Positions 1 through 7,927 of a stretch of DNA of 58,009 bases are shown here, one piece after another. The stretch's first letter is position 1, and every line of letters begins with the position of its first letter. The notes beneath the pieces were generated by a model. The model made no database searches and was not told the origin of the DNA. It was given only the letters and a program-made list of their open reading frames with translations. Both the position numbers and the translations under genes were made by a program. Source of the DNA: Paracoccus versutus (GTDB lineage Bacteria > Pseudomonadota > Alphaproteobacteria > Rhodobacterales > Rhodobacteraceae); the NCBI RefSeq assembly GCF_000763885.1, contig NZ_JRKO01000039.1:1-58009 (forward strand). The letters run 5' to 3'.

Positions 1-436
1 GGGGAAGGAGACGGTTCCCTCCTTCCTTCCCCAGACCCCATCCTTCTCCCGGACTGGTGAAACAGGGGCTTGGGAAAGACGGCTGGGGGCCGAAGCAGTT
101 CCATGGCGCCACCGATGGGCTTTGCATCACCTTCGGCGCTTGGTCGGGACCGGCGCATTTTGCTTCGGAGCAGAAGGAGAACCGGCGCCGGCCGGCAAAA
201 GAGCCGGCCATCCGCGGGCGTTTCGGCGGATGCGGAAAGAAGCTGATAACCCCTCTAACAGGCTGAAAGTAATGGATAAAATGCCACAATCCGCTTGCGT
301 TAGCGCCCTGTTTTTGCTAGACTATTCGTAAGTCGAGCAGGTGGTCGACACCGGCCGGCGCCATGCTCCCCGCAACGCGGGGTCGGGGTGGTGGAAGGGG
401 CCGGACGGATCGGCCCCCGAAGCCGGAGACGAGCCT
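1..436. other. Leading segment, no recognised gene
   Basis: I see no convincing gene in this stretch. Its only open frames are short and lack a ribosome binding site or recognisable product. The first 40 bases can fold back on themselves (GGGGAAGGA against TCCTTCCTTCCCC), and GGCCGGC-type inverted sequences lie near 190-210. A candidate promoter for the following small gene is listed separately. Confidence 0.5.
295..323 (+). promoter_or_regulatory. Candidate sigma-70 promoter
   Basis: TTGCGT at 295-300 and TAGACT at 318-323 are separated by 17 bases, which fits a housekeeping promoter reading toward the small gene at 437. The match is by eye only, and the -10 box is imperfect. Confidence 0.3.
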
Positions 437-640
437 ATGCATACCGCGACATTCGAGATCAACATCCCCGGCAACCCGCTGGCCCGCCGTATCAACCTCG
501 AGGACATCGAGATGGGCATGGACGCCGATGCCGGGGTCAGGGCCCGCGCCAGCCGCGACAGCATGACCCTGACGGTCATTGTCCGCGCAACCGATGCCGC
601 AGACGCCGCCGATTGGTTGCAAAAGGCTGGCCTGATCTGA
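437..640 (+). CDS. Small hypothetical protein (67 aa)
   Basis: I do not recognise this protein. I chose the ATG at 437 because a GGAG sequence lies about 9 bases upstream and because upstream in-frame codons translate to low-complexity sequence. The product is acidic, soluble and free of membrane segments or a signal peptide. It has alternating hydrophobic residues late in the chain (SMTLTVIVRATDAADAADWL), as in a small alpha/beta fold. It is followed 36 bases later by another small gene in the same direction, so the two are probably co-transcribed at the left end of the conjugative element. Confidence 0.5.
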   Translation: MHTATFEINIPGNPLARRINLEDIEMGMDADAGVRARASRDSMTLTVIVRATDAADAADWLQKAGLI

Positions 641-676
641 CCACCATCAGCCCCACGCTCCGACAGGAGAACAGCC

Positions 677-877
677 ATGACCTGTGAAACCGAGACCACC
701 GCCCTCGCGGCGAAGATCCACGCCGAATGCGAGTTCGGCTTCGACCGCAACGACATCCACGAAGCTCTCGAACTGCTCGGCCAGATGGTCGAATACGGCG
801 CGACCACCGCAGCGGAGATCGAGGAATTCCTCCGTCTGCGCCGCGCACAATACGAGGCCGACCTCGCCAGCGACTGA
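677..877 (+). CDS. Small hypothetical protein (66 aa)
   Basis: I do not recognise this protein. The ATG is preceded by AGGAG at about 9 bases. The protein is short, acidic and predicted to be mostly helical, with a repeated Glu-Leu-rich heptad-like pattern in the second half that could mediate protein contacts. It has no membrane segment. It lies in tandem with the preceding small gene and converges on the broken DUF2285 gene. Small accessory proteins of this size are common at the edge of alphaproteobacterial conjugative elements, but I can assign no function. Confidence 0.5.
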   Translation: MTCETETTALAAKIHAECEFGFDRNDIHEALELLGQMVEYGATTAAEIEEFLRLRRAQYEADLASD

Positions 878-897
878 CGCCGCGAGCGGAAGCCGGT

Positions 898-1708
898 TCA
901 GCGCCGCCCGTGCGAGTGTTCCCGCAGCAAGGTCAGGTATTCCCCGCCGACCATGGCCCGCGCCTCGGCGAGGATGCGGGCCAGCTGTCGGCGCTCGGAG
1001 GCAGATTTCCACTCGGCGGCGCTGAGTCCGCTGAAATCCGACCGGAACAGCACCCCGGCGATGTCGCGGCGCGAGGCGCCGGAGGCGGCACCGTCCCAGG
1101 CGCGCAGCATCAGGACCGCCCGTTGCCGCTCCGATGCCGAAAGCGCCTGCAGGGACGGGATCGGCCTGACCGGCCTGCCGGTCAGCAGCCGGTGGAACCG
1201 CCGGATGCCGTTCAGCCGGAGCATCAGATCCTCGTCGAGCGGCACCAGGACCGCCAGCCTGATCCGGGCCGCGCCACGGGGAAACCACAGCCGGTGATCG
1301 CTGTCCGCATCGGCGACGATGCCGTGCAGCCCGTCACGGGCGTGCAACATCGGCGCCAACGGTAGGTCGGCCGGGCCGAGCAGGGCTGGCCGGTCGTAGC
1401 CTTCGGGTGCCGCGGTGAGGATCAGGGCGGCGGGAAACGCATCAGGACGCCAGAGCGGCCGCGCCTCCGATGCCGGAAGGGCCGGATCGACCGGGAAACA
1501 TCAGCCCCCAGCGGCGGGCCATCCGGGCGATCTCCTCTCTCGCGGCATCGGCAACGGGCGCCCCGCGCCCGATATGCTTGCGGATCCGGGCATATTCCGC
1601 CCGATAGCGGCGGTTGCGGCGCAGGAACTGGAAGGTCATCCGGGCGCGGTCGAGCGTCCGGAACCGGTCGTCATATCCCGGAGACCTCCAATCGGTGGAA
1701 GACGGCAT
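898..1708 (-). pseudogene. DUF6499/DUF2285-type regulator, frameshifted
   Basis: Two reading frames on the minus strand together make one normal-looking DUF2285 protein of about 270 residues. The upstream part, from the ATG at 1708, starts MPSSTDWRSP and has the FLRRNRRYRAEY segment typical of the N-terminal domain. It continues to WGLMFP and then runs into the wrong frame. Skipping one base at 1491-1492 restores FPVDPALPASEARPLWRPD and then reads without a stop into the C-terminal part (LVPLDEDLMLRLNGIRRF, RQRAVLMLRAWD). That is the order of the DUF2285 DNA-binding domain. Such proteins accompany conjugative elements of alphaproteobacteria and are thought to regulate them. A single-base indel, real or a sequencing error, explains the break. 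Confidence 0.78.
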
Positions 1709-1853
1709 GGCTCTGTTCTCCATCGGAAGGAAAGGCGGGTCGGAAACCGGGAGTATGCGGACAACCGGCAATTGCGCGAAGATCGCCGCCGGGAATACGG
1801 GGCAGGCGCAAACGACACAAAAGCGCAGACAAATAGGGCCGACGTTCCCTGCG

Positions 1854-2117
1854 TCAGCGCAAGCCGGGTTTCAGAAGCTGACGGTAGCCGGCCTCGGTCA
1901 TCCAGCGCGCCCGGGCCAGATGGCTGTCGTGAACGCGCTTCGCCCGGTCCGGATCGGCGTCCACATCGAGACCGAAGACGATCCGGGCGACCTCGCGCCA
2001 GTCCGCGCCGTCCTCCTCCGCGTCGAGCAGCCGCAGATAGGTGGTCAGATGGGCCTCGTCGTAGCCGGTCAGCCGTTCCGACTGCGGCGGGGTCTCCTCG
2101 AAGGCGTCAGCGGCCAT
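1854..2117 (-). CDS. Small DUF2285-family DNA-binding protein
   Basis: This 87-residue protein resembles the short DUF2285-type proteins found next to the replication/HTH genes of conjugative elements. The core reads DEAHLTTYLRLLDAEEDGAD followed by WREVARIVFGLD and ARARWMTEAGYRQLL, which I recognise as the family signature. It has no membrane segment and presumably binds DNA. The start at 2117 has AGGAG about 8 bases upstream. A CGATAC-CGG-GTATCG inverted repeat lies about 70 bases upstream, between it and the XRE gene that ends at 2303 on the same strand. The HTH repressor could therefore control this gene. The family assignment is from memory; the function is inferred. Confidence 0.65.
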   Translation of the reverse strand: MAADAFEETPPQSERLTGYDEAHLTTYLRLLDAEEDGADWREVARIVFGLDVDADPDRAKRVHDSHLARARWMTEAGYRQLLKPGLR

Positions 2118-2184
2118 GGGGCTCTCCTGTATCCGAGCCGTGTCCAGGATGGGGGACGCGGCGTTCCCTTTCTAGGGGAAACAA

Positions 2185-2199
2185 CGATACCGGGTATCG
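2185..2199. promoter_or_regulatory. Inverted repeat, possible XRE operator
   Basis: CGATAC and GTATCG flank a 3-base centre (CGG), giving a 15-base dyad in the gap between the XRE gene and the small DUF2285 gene. Its size and place suit a repressor site. Binding by the neighbouring XRE protein is inference. Confidence 0.4.
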
Positions 2200-2302
2200 G
2201 GCATTTCCGAATACACGGATTCCGGAATGGGTAGGAGCGTGTCCTGGCGATCGGCGCAAACCTGCGAATTGTCGCGCAAACGGGCAAACAGCCGCCGACA
2301 GC

Positions 2303-2518
2303 TTACGTCTTGTCGCGACGCAGCAGCTCCACCGGGTCGACCTCCAGCACCGCGGCGAGCTTTTCCAGCATGTCGACCGTCGCCGCGTTCTCCTCGCGCT
2401 CCAGCATACCGACATAGTTCCGGTTGATGTCCGCACGGTCGGCAAGCTCCTCCTGCGACAGGGATTTCTCCTGTCTCAGCCGGCGCAGATTCCTCGCAAC
2501 TCGCTCCCGCAGTCTCAT
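2303..2518 (-). CDS. XRE-family HTH transcriptional regulator
   Basis: This is a compact Cro/C1-type repressor of 71 residues, essentially one helix-turn-helix domain. RQEKSLSQEELADRADINRN forms the scaffold and recognition helices, followed by YVGMLERE and the conserved tail MLEKLAAVLEVDPVELL. I took the ATG at 2518 because the family begins with RLRERVARNLRRLR. A GTG at 2554 would add 12 residues with no resemblance to the family. It is divergent from the HTH-repA pair at 2730, so it may repress replication and transfer genes, and it could also act on the dyad downstream at 2185-2199. Confidence 0.8.
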   Translation of the reverse strand: MRLRERVARNLRRLRQEKSLSQEELADRADINRNYVGMLEREENAATVDMLEKLAAVLEVDPVELLRRDKT

Positions 2519-2729
2519 GCCGGAGGAGTCGCCGGGCACCCGATCCGGTGCCACCCAGTATAATGGGGATTCGTGAGCCGGCCAAGCTTTTCGTCGACCG
2601 GGCTCCGGCCCCCAGCGAAGGGGGTGACAAAAACCGGGCCGTCATTCTGTCACTCCGGCCTGGTGCCGCTTTTGCGCCATCGTCGCCGCAATCCCGCCTC
2701 TCCGGCGGGTCTTGCGACGGAGACCGACG

Positions 2730-3011
2730 ATGCAGAACGAACCCGATCCCGCCTGGCCGCGCTTCGTGCGCACCGAGGAAGCCGCCCGGCTTCTGGACCT
2801 CTCGCCGCGCACGCTGGAAAAGCACCGTTGCGGCGGCACCGGCCCGGTCTACCGCAAGCTCGGCGGCCGTGTCGTCTACACCATCGCCGATCTGCGCGCC
2901 TGGATCGAGGGCTCGGCGCGGCAATCTACATCGGAGATGGCGACGGCGGCACGCTGTCCCGATGGGCGAGTCGCCGGCAGCATAGGTACTGGACGGGGAA
3001 AGGCGCGATGA
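2730..3011 (+). CDS. Excisionase-like HTH (MerR/AlpA type) protein
   Basis: A winged-helix DNA-binding module of the excisionase/AlpA kind occupies residues 12-65: VRTEEAARLLDLSPRTLEKH, then GPVYRKLGGRVVYTIADLRAW. The remaining C-terminal 30 residues are low complexity. The ATG at 2730 follows GGAG at about 8 bases. Its stop overlaps the start of the initiator gene by 4 bases (ATGA), so the two are translationally coupled. In alphaproteobacterial conjugative elements this HTH gene regularly precedes the RepA-type initiator and may control excision or replication. I cannot separate those roles from sequence. Confidence 0.8.
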   Translation: MQNEPDPAWPRFVRTEEAARLLDLSPRTLEKHRCGGTGPVYRKLGGRVVYTIADLRAWIEGSARQSTSEMATAARCPDGRVAGSIGTGRGKAR

Positions 3012-3877
3012 CCTCTTCACTGTCCCTGCGCCGCATCTGCGACGGCCGGCAGATGGACCTGTTCCGGCCGGTCGCCCGCGACATCGCCGCGCGCGATTCC
3101 CGCGACCTGATGTCCTGGCCGTTCTTCTCGCTGGCCAAGTCGCGCCGGGTGGTGCCGATCGATTTCCACATGGGTGCGGTCTCGATCCGCGTCGAGGCGA
3201 CGCCGGAACACGGCATGGCGACGATCTGGGATGCCGACATCCTGATCTGGGCCGCCAGCCAGATCGTCGAGGCCCGCAACCACGGCTTGCGGACCTCCCG
3301 CCTGATGGCCGCGACGCCCTACGAGATCCTCACCTTCATCGGTCGAACCGATTCCGGTCTCGGGTATCGCCGCCTGAAGGCCGCCCTCGACCGGCTGCAG
3401 TCGACGACCGTCGCCACCTCGATCCGCCAGCCGGCGGAGCGGCGGCGGCACCGCTTCTCCTGGATCAACGAATGGAAGGAACTGCTCGACGACCGGCGCC
3501 GGTCGCTGGGGGTCGAGCTGATCCTGCCCGACTGGTTCTATGCCGGGGTGATGGACGACGCGCTGGTCCTGACCATCGACCGGGCCTATTTCGACCTGAA
3601 GGGCGGGCTGGAGCGCTGGCTCTACCGGCTGGTGCGCCGCCATGGCGGCCGCCAGCCCGGCGGCTGGAGCTTCGACCTCCGGCACCTGCACCTGAAGTCC
3701 GCCAGCCTCTCGCCCTTCAAGCGCTTTGCCTTCGAAGTCCGGGCCATCGTTCAACGCCAGCCGCTGCCCGGCTATCGCCTGTCGTTTGCCGTCGGTTCCG
3801 ACGGTCTGCCGCGGCTGTGTTTCCAACCCGAAGACAACGATCCGCGCCGGCCCTCGGGCGGCGGGATCAGATTGTGA
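3008..3877 (+). CDS. Replication initiator protein A (RepA-type)
   Basis: This 289-residue protein resembles the replication initiator A family of plasmids and integrative elements. It has an RQMDLFRPVARDIAARDSRD N-terminus, a PFFSLAKSRR motif, and a winged-helix-like middle (TPYEILTFIGRTDSG, YRRLKAALDRLQSTTV), followed by the W-E-L-YRLVRRHGG segment. The start codon overlaps the stop of the upstream HTH gene. Within 20 bases of its stop begins a set of 16-bp direct repeats spaced 23-24 bp, as expected for binding sites of an initiator of this kind. Known members start rolling or theta replication of the element. Here I infer that it binds the iterons downstream. Confidence 0.82.
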   Translation: MTSSLSLRRICDGRQMDLFRPVARDIAARDSRDLMSWPFFSLAKSRRVVPIDFHMGAVSIRVEATPEHGMATIWDADILIWAASQIVEARNHGLRTSRLMAATPYEILTFIGRTDSGLGYRRLKAALDRLQSTTVATSIRQPAERRRHRFSWINEWKELLDDRRRSLGVELILPDWFYAGVMDDALVLTIDRAYFDLKGGLERWLYRLVRRHGGRQPGGWSFDLRHLHLKSASLSPFKRFAFEVRAIVQRQPLPGYRLSFAVGSDGLPRLCFQPEDNDPRRPSGGGIRL

Positions 3878-4117
3878 ACAAGCTGTGGAACCTCTCGTAC
3901 TATCCGGAACCCCTCGACCCGTACTATCGGGAACCCGATCCTCGTACTATCGGGAACCCGGAGGCCGTGTAACCCTGCTGAATCCGAACAGGAATTCGGC
4001 CCCTCCTAACTTACCTAACTTAAGGAATCCTAACATTGTAGGGGCGCGACAGGCGGTGGATAACGCCGTTTTTCCCCTTAAATCGGAGACTGACAGAGCC
4101 CCGAAAAGGGGTGACGA
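3878..4117. other. Candidate origin of vegetative replication (oriV)
   Basis: The 240 bases between repA and the DUF2840 gene hold no gene but show the parts of an iteron origin. There are three near-identical direct repeats (3897-3959), then an AT-richer stretch with three CCTAAC copies at 4005-4010, 4014-4019 and 4029-4034. A GGTGGATAA sequence at 4055-4063 differs from the DnaA-box complement at one base in nine. The arrangement immediately after an initiator gene supports the call. Replication activity is inferred. Confidence 0.6.
3897..3959 (+). repeat. Three iteron-like direct repeats
   Basis: GTACTATCCGGAACCC at 3897-3912 and GTACTATCGGGAACCC at 3921-3936 and 3944-3959 differ at one position. 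Their starts are 24 and 23 bases apart, about two helical turns, so a protein would see all three on one face of the DNA. Confidence 0.85.
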
Positions 4118-4618
4118 ATGAACGCGCGCCCCTCCGAAACCGTGAAATCCGCGCCGGTCCCGATCACCGAGGTGGACCTGATCTGGCAGGAGAGCCGGGA
4201 CGAGCACTGGCTGCGCTTCGGGCGGTTCTGCCACGAACATCGGATCGGCAGCCAGCGCCGGACCCTCGGCTTCGCCCCCGGCAGCATCTTCGCGCTGGTG
4301 CGCTGGGCGGGCAACGATTTCGGCACCGTGGTTTCGCGCCTCGACATCCTGCGCGCCGTCGGGCCGGGCGAGCCGTTCCAGACGCTGACCTGCGTCCGTC
4401 CCGGCGCCGAGATCCTGCTTCGGATCAGCGGCTGGCCCAAGGTCGAGCGGGTGCTGCAGGCGGTCGACGCCATCGAGGCGCTGGGCATCGATCCTAGCGA
4501 GGTCTCGCCGGAGCACTGGCGGCATGTCCATAACCGTATCACCGCGGGGGAGCCTTTCCGGACCTACACCAGGGCCCAGCACGCCGCCTGGGTGAAGCGC
4601 CGGAGGGTGGGCGGATGA
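4118..4618 (+). CDS. DUF2840 domain-containing protein
   Basis: This 166-residue soluble protein matches the DUF2840 family carried by alphaproteobacterial conjugative elements. Characteristic parts are LIWQESRDEHWLRFGR, RRTLGFAPGSIFALVRWAGN, FGTVVSRLDILRA and a C-terminal RAQHAAWVKRRR. No catalytic motif is evident and its biochemical role is unknown to me. The gene lies between the initiator/oriV and the transfer genes. It overlaps the following methyltransferase gene by 4 bases (ATGA), the first of a run of coupled genes. In comparable elements I recall a ParA-type partition gene beside it; none is seen here. Confidence 0.78.
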   Translation: MNARPSETVKSAPVPITEVDLIWQESRDEHWLRFGRFCHEHRIGSQRRTLGFAPGSIFALVRWAGNDFGTVVSRLDILRAVGPGEPFQTLTCVRPGAEILLRISGWPKVERVLQAVDAIEALGIDPSEVSPEHWRHVHNRITAGEPFRTYTRAQHAAWVKRRRVGG

Positions 4619-6123
4619 CTGCGGATCACGCACACCTTTCTCTGCCGTTCCGCGCCCTCGACCTCTTCAGCGGTGCCGCGGGCGGCTGGTCGCTCGGCCT
4701 GCATCGCGCCGGGCTCACCACCATCGCCGCCTGCGAGATCATCGAATGGCGGCGCGTCCTCTATTCGGAGAATTTTCCGCATGTCAGACTCTACGCCGAT
4801 ATCCGCGGCCTCACGGCAGCTCGACTTGTTTCCGACCTCGGATGCCTGCCCGAGATCATCGTCGGCTCGCCGCCCTGCCAGGACATCAGCAGCGCCAACA
4901 CGAAGGGCAAGGGGATCGAGGGTGAACGCTCGGGCCTCTATCTCGAGGCCGTGCGGCTGGTCGGAGACTGCCGGCCTCGCTGGTTCGCTTTTGAAAATAG
5001 CTCTAACCTCAGAACTCGCGGCGCCGACCGGCTGCTCGATGAGCTGGAAGCGCTCGGCTACGCCTGCTGGCCATGCGTGGTGGGTGCTGCGGATATCGGC
5101 GCAAACCATGTCCGCAAGCGGTCCTGGCTCATCGGCTGCGATCCGCAGCAGCTTGCCCACACCCGTGTCGCAGTCCCAGCAAGGCGGGATGCGGCTGGAA
5201 GGGGGCTCGGGGGCACGGAAGGCAATGAAGGAGTCGGGTCTCTCCGACCTGTTCCGCAACCGTCCCTTGCCGACGCCGATGGCCTCGGACGGGATGAAGG
5301 ACGGCGCCGGCGGCGGGGCGGGATCGACCTGGCCGCTGCGCATGATCCTCGCCACGCCGCGGAAGACGGATGCGGATCGGGGCGGCCGGGGCGATCTGCT
5401 GAGCCAGTTGCAGGGCCACAACAGCCGCCACGCGGGGATGATGGGCACGCCGACGGCGAATGCGGCGCCACGGGGCAGCGTGCTGCGCAGGCACAAGGGC
5501 CGGATGACCTCGGATCAGGACCGTTTCGACCGCAGGCCGACGATCGGCGAGGCGCTGCATTTCGACGGACGGGCGCCCGAGACCCTGCCGACGCCGACCA
5601 AGCGGGACAGCCGCATGGACGGCTGGAGCCCGGCCTACGACCGCCGCAAATCGCCGACCATGGACGCGGTGATGGCCAGAGCGATGGATGGTGCGATGAC
5701 GGATCGCGCGCCGGACAAATGGGCCGGGGCGCGGGCGCTGGCGGCGATGCTGCGGAGCCATGGCCTCACTGGAACGGCGGCATTGCCCATCACATACGCA
5801 TGGATGATGGGATTTCCGCCTGGCTGGCTCGGACGCGCATTGCGCTCGGCAGCCGCAAGGGGACGTCTGCGGCGAGCCTGATCGTCGAGGCCTTCGGCGA
5901 CGCGGTGGTGCCGCAGATCCCCGAGGCCATCGGCCGCGCCATCCTGCGCAGCGAGGCCGCGCTGAACGCGGTCCTCGGCGGCGCATCAATGGTTGACCCT
6001 GCCGCAGACACCGCATGCACCAGCGCAGACGGCGGCAATGCCGGTGCCGACGACCATGCAGCCGCCGGTCGCACCGCCGATGCATCCACCGACAATCCTG
6101 CGGATCCCAGGGGTGCGTCATGA
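4615..6123 (+). CDS. DNA (cytosine-5) methyltransferase, reading frame disturbed
   Basis: The first ~180 residues are a clear C5-methyltransferase core. Motif I is DLFSGAAGGWSLGLHRAG, the catalytic Cys sits in VGSPPCQD near residue 88, FAFENSSNL is motif VI, and NHVRKRSWLIG is motif VIII. The frame stays open to 6123 and ends with a motif-X-like GDAVVPQIPEAIG. From about 5150 to 5755, however, the +1 frame has far more G/C third positions and encodes LPTPMASDG, LPTPTKRDS and then YAWMMGFPPGWL, which is motif-IX-like. In the annotated frame this stretch is arginine/glycine-rich filler. Either two compensating indels moved the frame, or two versions overlap. The enzyme would modify element DNA, perhaps against host restriction. 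The start overlaps DUF2840 and the stop overlaps the S26 peptidase. Confidence 0.7.
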   Translation: MTADHAHLSLPFRALDLFSGAAGGWSLGLHRAGLTTIAACEIIEWRRVLYSENFPHVRLYADIRGLTAARLVSDLGCLPEIIVGSPPCQDISSANTKGKGIEGERSGLYLEAVRLVGDCRPRWFAFENSSNLRTRGADRLLDELEALGYACWPCVVGAADIGANHVRKRSWLIGCDPQQLAHTRVAVPARRDAAGRGLGGTEGNEGVGSLRPVPQPSLADADGLGRDEGRRRRRGGIDLAAAHDPRHAAEDGCGSGRPGRSAEPVAGPQQPPRGDDGHADGECGATGQRAAQAQGPDDLGSGPFRPQADDRRGAAFRRTGARDPADADQAGQPHGRLEPGLRPPQIADHGRGDGQSDGWCDDGSRAGQMGRGAGAGGDAAEPWPHWNGGIAHHIRMDDGISAWLARTRIALGSRKGTSAASLIVEAFGDAVVPQIPEAIGRAILRSEAALNAVLGGASMVDPAADTACTSADGGNAGADDHAAAGRTADASTDNPADPRGAS

Positions 6124-6719
6124 TGCGCAGAACCCGCGCCGCCTATCTCGCCGCAACCGGCTTCGCAGTATTGGTGATCGGCAGCATCTCCGTCACCGAC
6201 ATCTCGCCGCGGCTGATCTGGAACGCCAGTGCCAGTCTGCCCATCGGCCTCTACCGCGTCGAGCCGCCGATCCTTCTCGCCCTCGGCGATCTGGTCGCGG
6301 TCACGCCGCCCGAACCGCTGGCCCAGTTTGTCACCGCGCGCGGCTATATCGGCCCCAGCGTGCCGCTGCTGAAGCGCGTCGCGGCGCTTCCCGGCTCGCG
6401 GGTCTGCCGCAGCGGCAGCACGATCACCGTCGACGGCCAGATCCTCGGCGCGGCGCGCGAGCGCGACCGCCTCGGCAGGCCGCTGCCCTCCTGGCAGGGC
6501 TGCCGGGTCGTCGGCGAAGATGAGATCTTTCTCATGAACCGGGAGGGTGGGGACAGCCTCGACGGCCGCTATTTCGGCCCGCTCCCGGTCAGCAGTGTCA
6601 CCGCCCGCATCGTTCCGCTCTGGACCGATGCGGCGGGCGGCGGCCGCTTCCGCGGGCCCGTGGCCAGTGCGGACACGGCCCCCGATCCCACCATCAACCA
6701 CCAGCACATGGAGAGATAA
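6120..6719 (+). CDS. traF: S26 family signal peptidase (TraF-like)
   Basis: This 199-residue inner-membrane protease has an N-terminal transmembrane segment (residues ~7-27, AAYLAATGFAVLVIGSISV). The catalytic Ser region is ASASLPIGLYRV and the catalytic Lys region is VPLLKRVAALPG, in the order and spacing of S26 peptidases. In conjugative systems TraF matures the pilin TrbC by processing its C-terminal tail and cyclising it. A TrbC is present in this window at 23.2 kb, which fits. Translation starts at the first of two adjacent ATGs and overlaps the methyltransferase stop by 4 bases. The next gene starts 1 base after its stop. Confidence 0.85.
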   Translation: MMRRTRAAYLAATGFAVLVIGSISVTDISPRLIWNASASLPIGLYRVEPPILLALGDLVAVTPPEPLAQFVTARGYIGPSVPLLKRVAALPGSRVCRSGSTITVDGQILGAARERDRLGRPLPSWQGCRVVGEDEIFLMNREGGDSLDGRYFGPLPVSSVTARIVPLWTDAAGGGRFRGPVASADTAPDPTINHQHMER

Positions 6720-6720
6720 C

Positions 6721-7056
6721 ATGCCACAGATCGGAGAATTCACCCGCACGCAATCCGGCTACGAGGGCCGCATCCGCACCGTCACCCTCGACCTGAACCT
6801 GGTCTTCGTGCCGGCGCACAATGCCGACATCGAGAAGGCGCCGGATTACCGGATCCATCTCGATGGCGAGGACGGCCCGGAGATCGGCGCCGGCTGGACG
6901 CATAGCGGCGAGAAGGCCGGGACCTACATCTCAGTCGCCCTCGACGATCCCGCCCTCGTGCAGCCGATCCGCGCCCGGCTGTTCCAATCGGACGAATCCG
7001 GTCGTTCCTGGGCGCTGCACTGGTCGCGCCCCAGAAAACGCGACGAGCGGGATTGA
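6721..7056 (+). CDS. DUF736 domain-containing protein
   Basis: The 111-residue product matches DUF736: an IGEFTRTQSGYEGRIRTVTL start, a DYRIHLDGEDGPEIGAGW middle and a YISVALDDPALVQPIRARLF end. It is a small soluble beta-rich protein with no known activity, found almost constantly in the transfer region of alphaproteobacterial conjugative elements between traF and the lytic transglycosylase, as here. It is tightly packed, one base after traF and three bases before the transglycosylase, so it belongs to the same transcript. Confidence 0.85.
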   Translation: MPQIGEFTRTQSGYEGRIRTVTLDLNLVFVPAHNADIEKAPDYRIHLDGEDGPEIGAGWTHSGEKAGTYISVALDDPALVQPIRARLFQSDESGRSWALHWSRPRKRDERD

Positions 7057-7059
7057 GCC

Positions 7060-7878
7060 ATGCCGGTTTTCCGCGATCACCATGCAGACGGGCGGGCTGG
7101 CGCCGCCAGTCGCATCGCCTCCCTTCTGCTTTCCGGCCTGGCCTTCACCGCCCTCCCGGCCGCCGGCTCGCTGGCGCAGACCGTGCCACCGGTCGCGCAG
7201 CAGGCTGGCGATCCCTTCGCGGCCCATGTCGCGGAAGCCTCGCTGCGCTTCGGCATCCCGCCCGGCTGGATCCGCGCCGTGCGCCATGTCGAGAGCCGCG
7301 GCGATCCGCAGGCCGTCTCGCCGAAGGGCGCCATGGGTCTGATGCAGATCATGCCGGAGACATGGGCGGCGCTGCGCGCCCGCCATGCTCTCGGCAGCGA
7401 TCCGTTCGATCCGCGCGACAACATTTTTGCGGGCGCCGCCTATCTGCGCGAGATGCACGACCGCTACGGCAGCATCGCCGGCATGCTGGCCGCCTACAAT
7501 GCCGGGCCGGGGCGCTACGACGAGCATCTGGTCTCGGGCCGGGCTTTGCCGGCCGAGACCCGCGCCTATGTCGCCACGCTCGCGCCGCTGCTCGGCGGCG
7601 AGCCGCTGCCCGGCGCCGGTTTCTCCGCCGCACCGCCAGCCGACTGGCGCGAGGCACCGCTCTTCACCGGCAGCATGGCCGGCGGTTCGGATGCGGAACG
7701 GTCGCAACCCGGCGGTCTGTTCGTGCGTCGGTCCGATGCAGAACCAGCGCAGTCCGATGGCGCCTTGGCTGCCGATCCAGGACCGCCTCCCGAGCCGTCC
7801 GACACCACTTCAGACGCCCGCGCACCGCAATCCGACGGGCTGTTCGTCCGCCGCTCCGACGCAGGATCGGTGCAATGA
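7060..7878 (+). CDS. Lytic transglycosylase (VirB1-like)
   Basis: A 272-residue exported murein hydrolase. It has a basic N-terminus and hydrophobic signal segment (ASLLLSGLAFTALPAAGSLA, residues ~20-39), then an SLT domain at ~60-180. The catalytic Glu lies in RHVESRGDP, followed by KGAMGLMQIMPETW and AAYNAGPGRY. Such enzymes open the peptidoglycan locally so that the type IV secretion channel can be assembled. The C-terminal tail contains two copies of a GLFVRRSDA-type unit (residues ~223 and ~263) joined by a Pro/Ser-rich linker, probably from internal duplication. The gene follows DUF736 by three bases. Confidence 0.88.
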   Translation: MPVFRDHHADGRAGAASRIASLLLSGLAFTALPAAGSLAQTVPPVAQQAGDPFAAHVAEASLRFGIPPGWIRAVRHVESRGDPQAVSPKGAMGLMQIMPETWAALRARHALGSDPFDPRDNIFAGAAYLREMHDRYGSIAGMLAAYNAGPGRYDEHLVSGRALPAETRAYVATLAPLLGGEPLPGAGFSAAPPADWREAPLFTGSMAGGSDAERSQPGGLFVRRSDAEPAQSDGALAADPGPPPEPSDTTSDARAPQSDGLFVRRSDAGSVQ

Positions 7879-7927
7879 AAAAACATTCCAGACGTTGCGC
7901 CACCTGCACAGATGGGAGCCCGTAGTC

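Noticed and set aside
57..331. Two overlapping ~69-codon open frames at the left edge
   Set aside because: They have no ribosome binding site, no recognisable family and composition like non-coding DNA; they overlap the candidate promoter.
3897..3959. CRISPR array
   Set aside because: The repeats are 16 bp with 7-8-bp gaps and no cas genes; spacing fits iterons, not spacers of ~30 bp.
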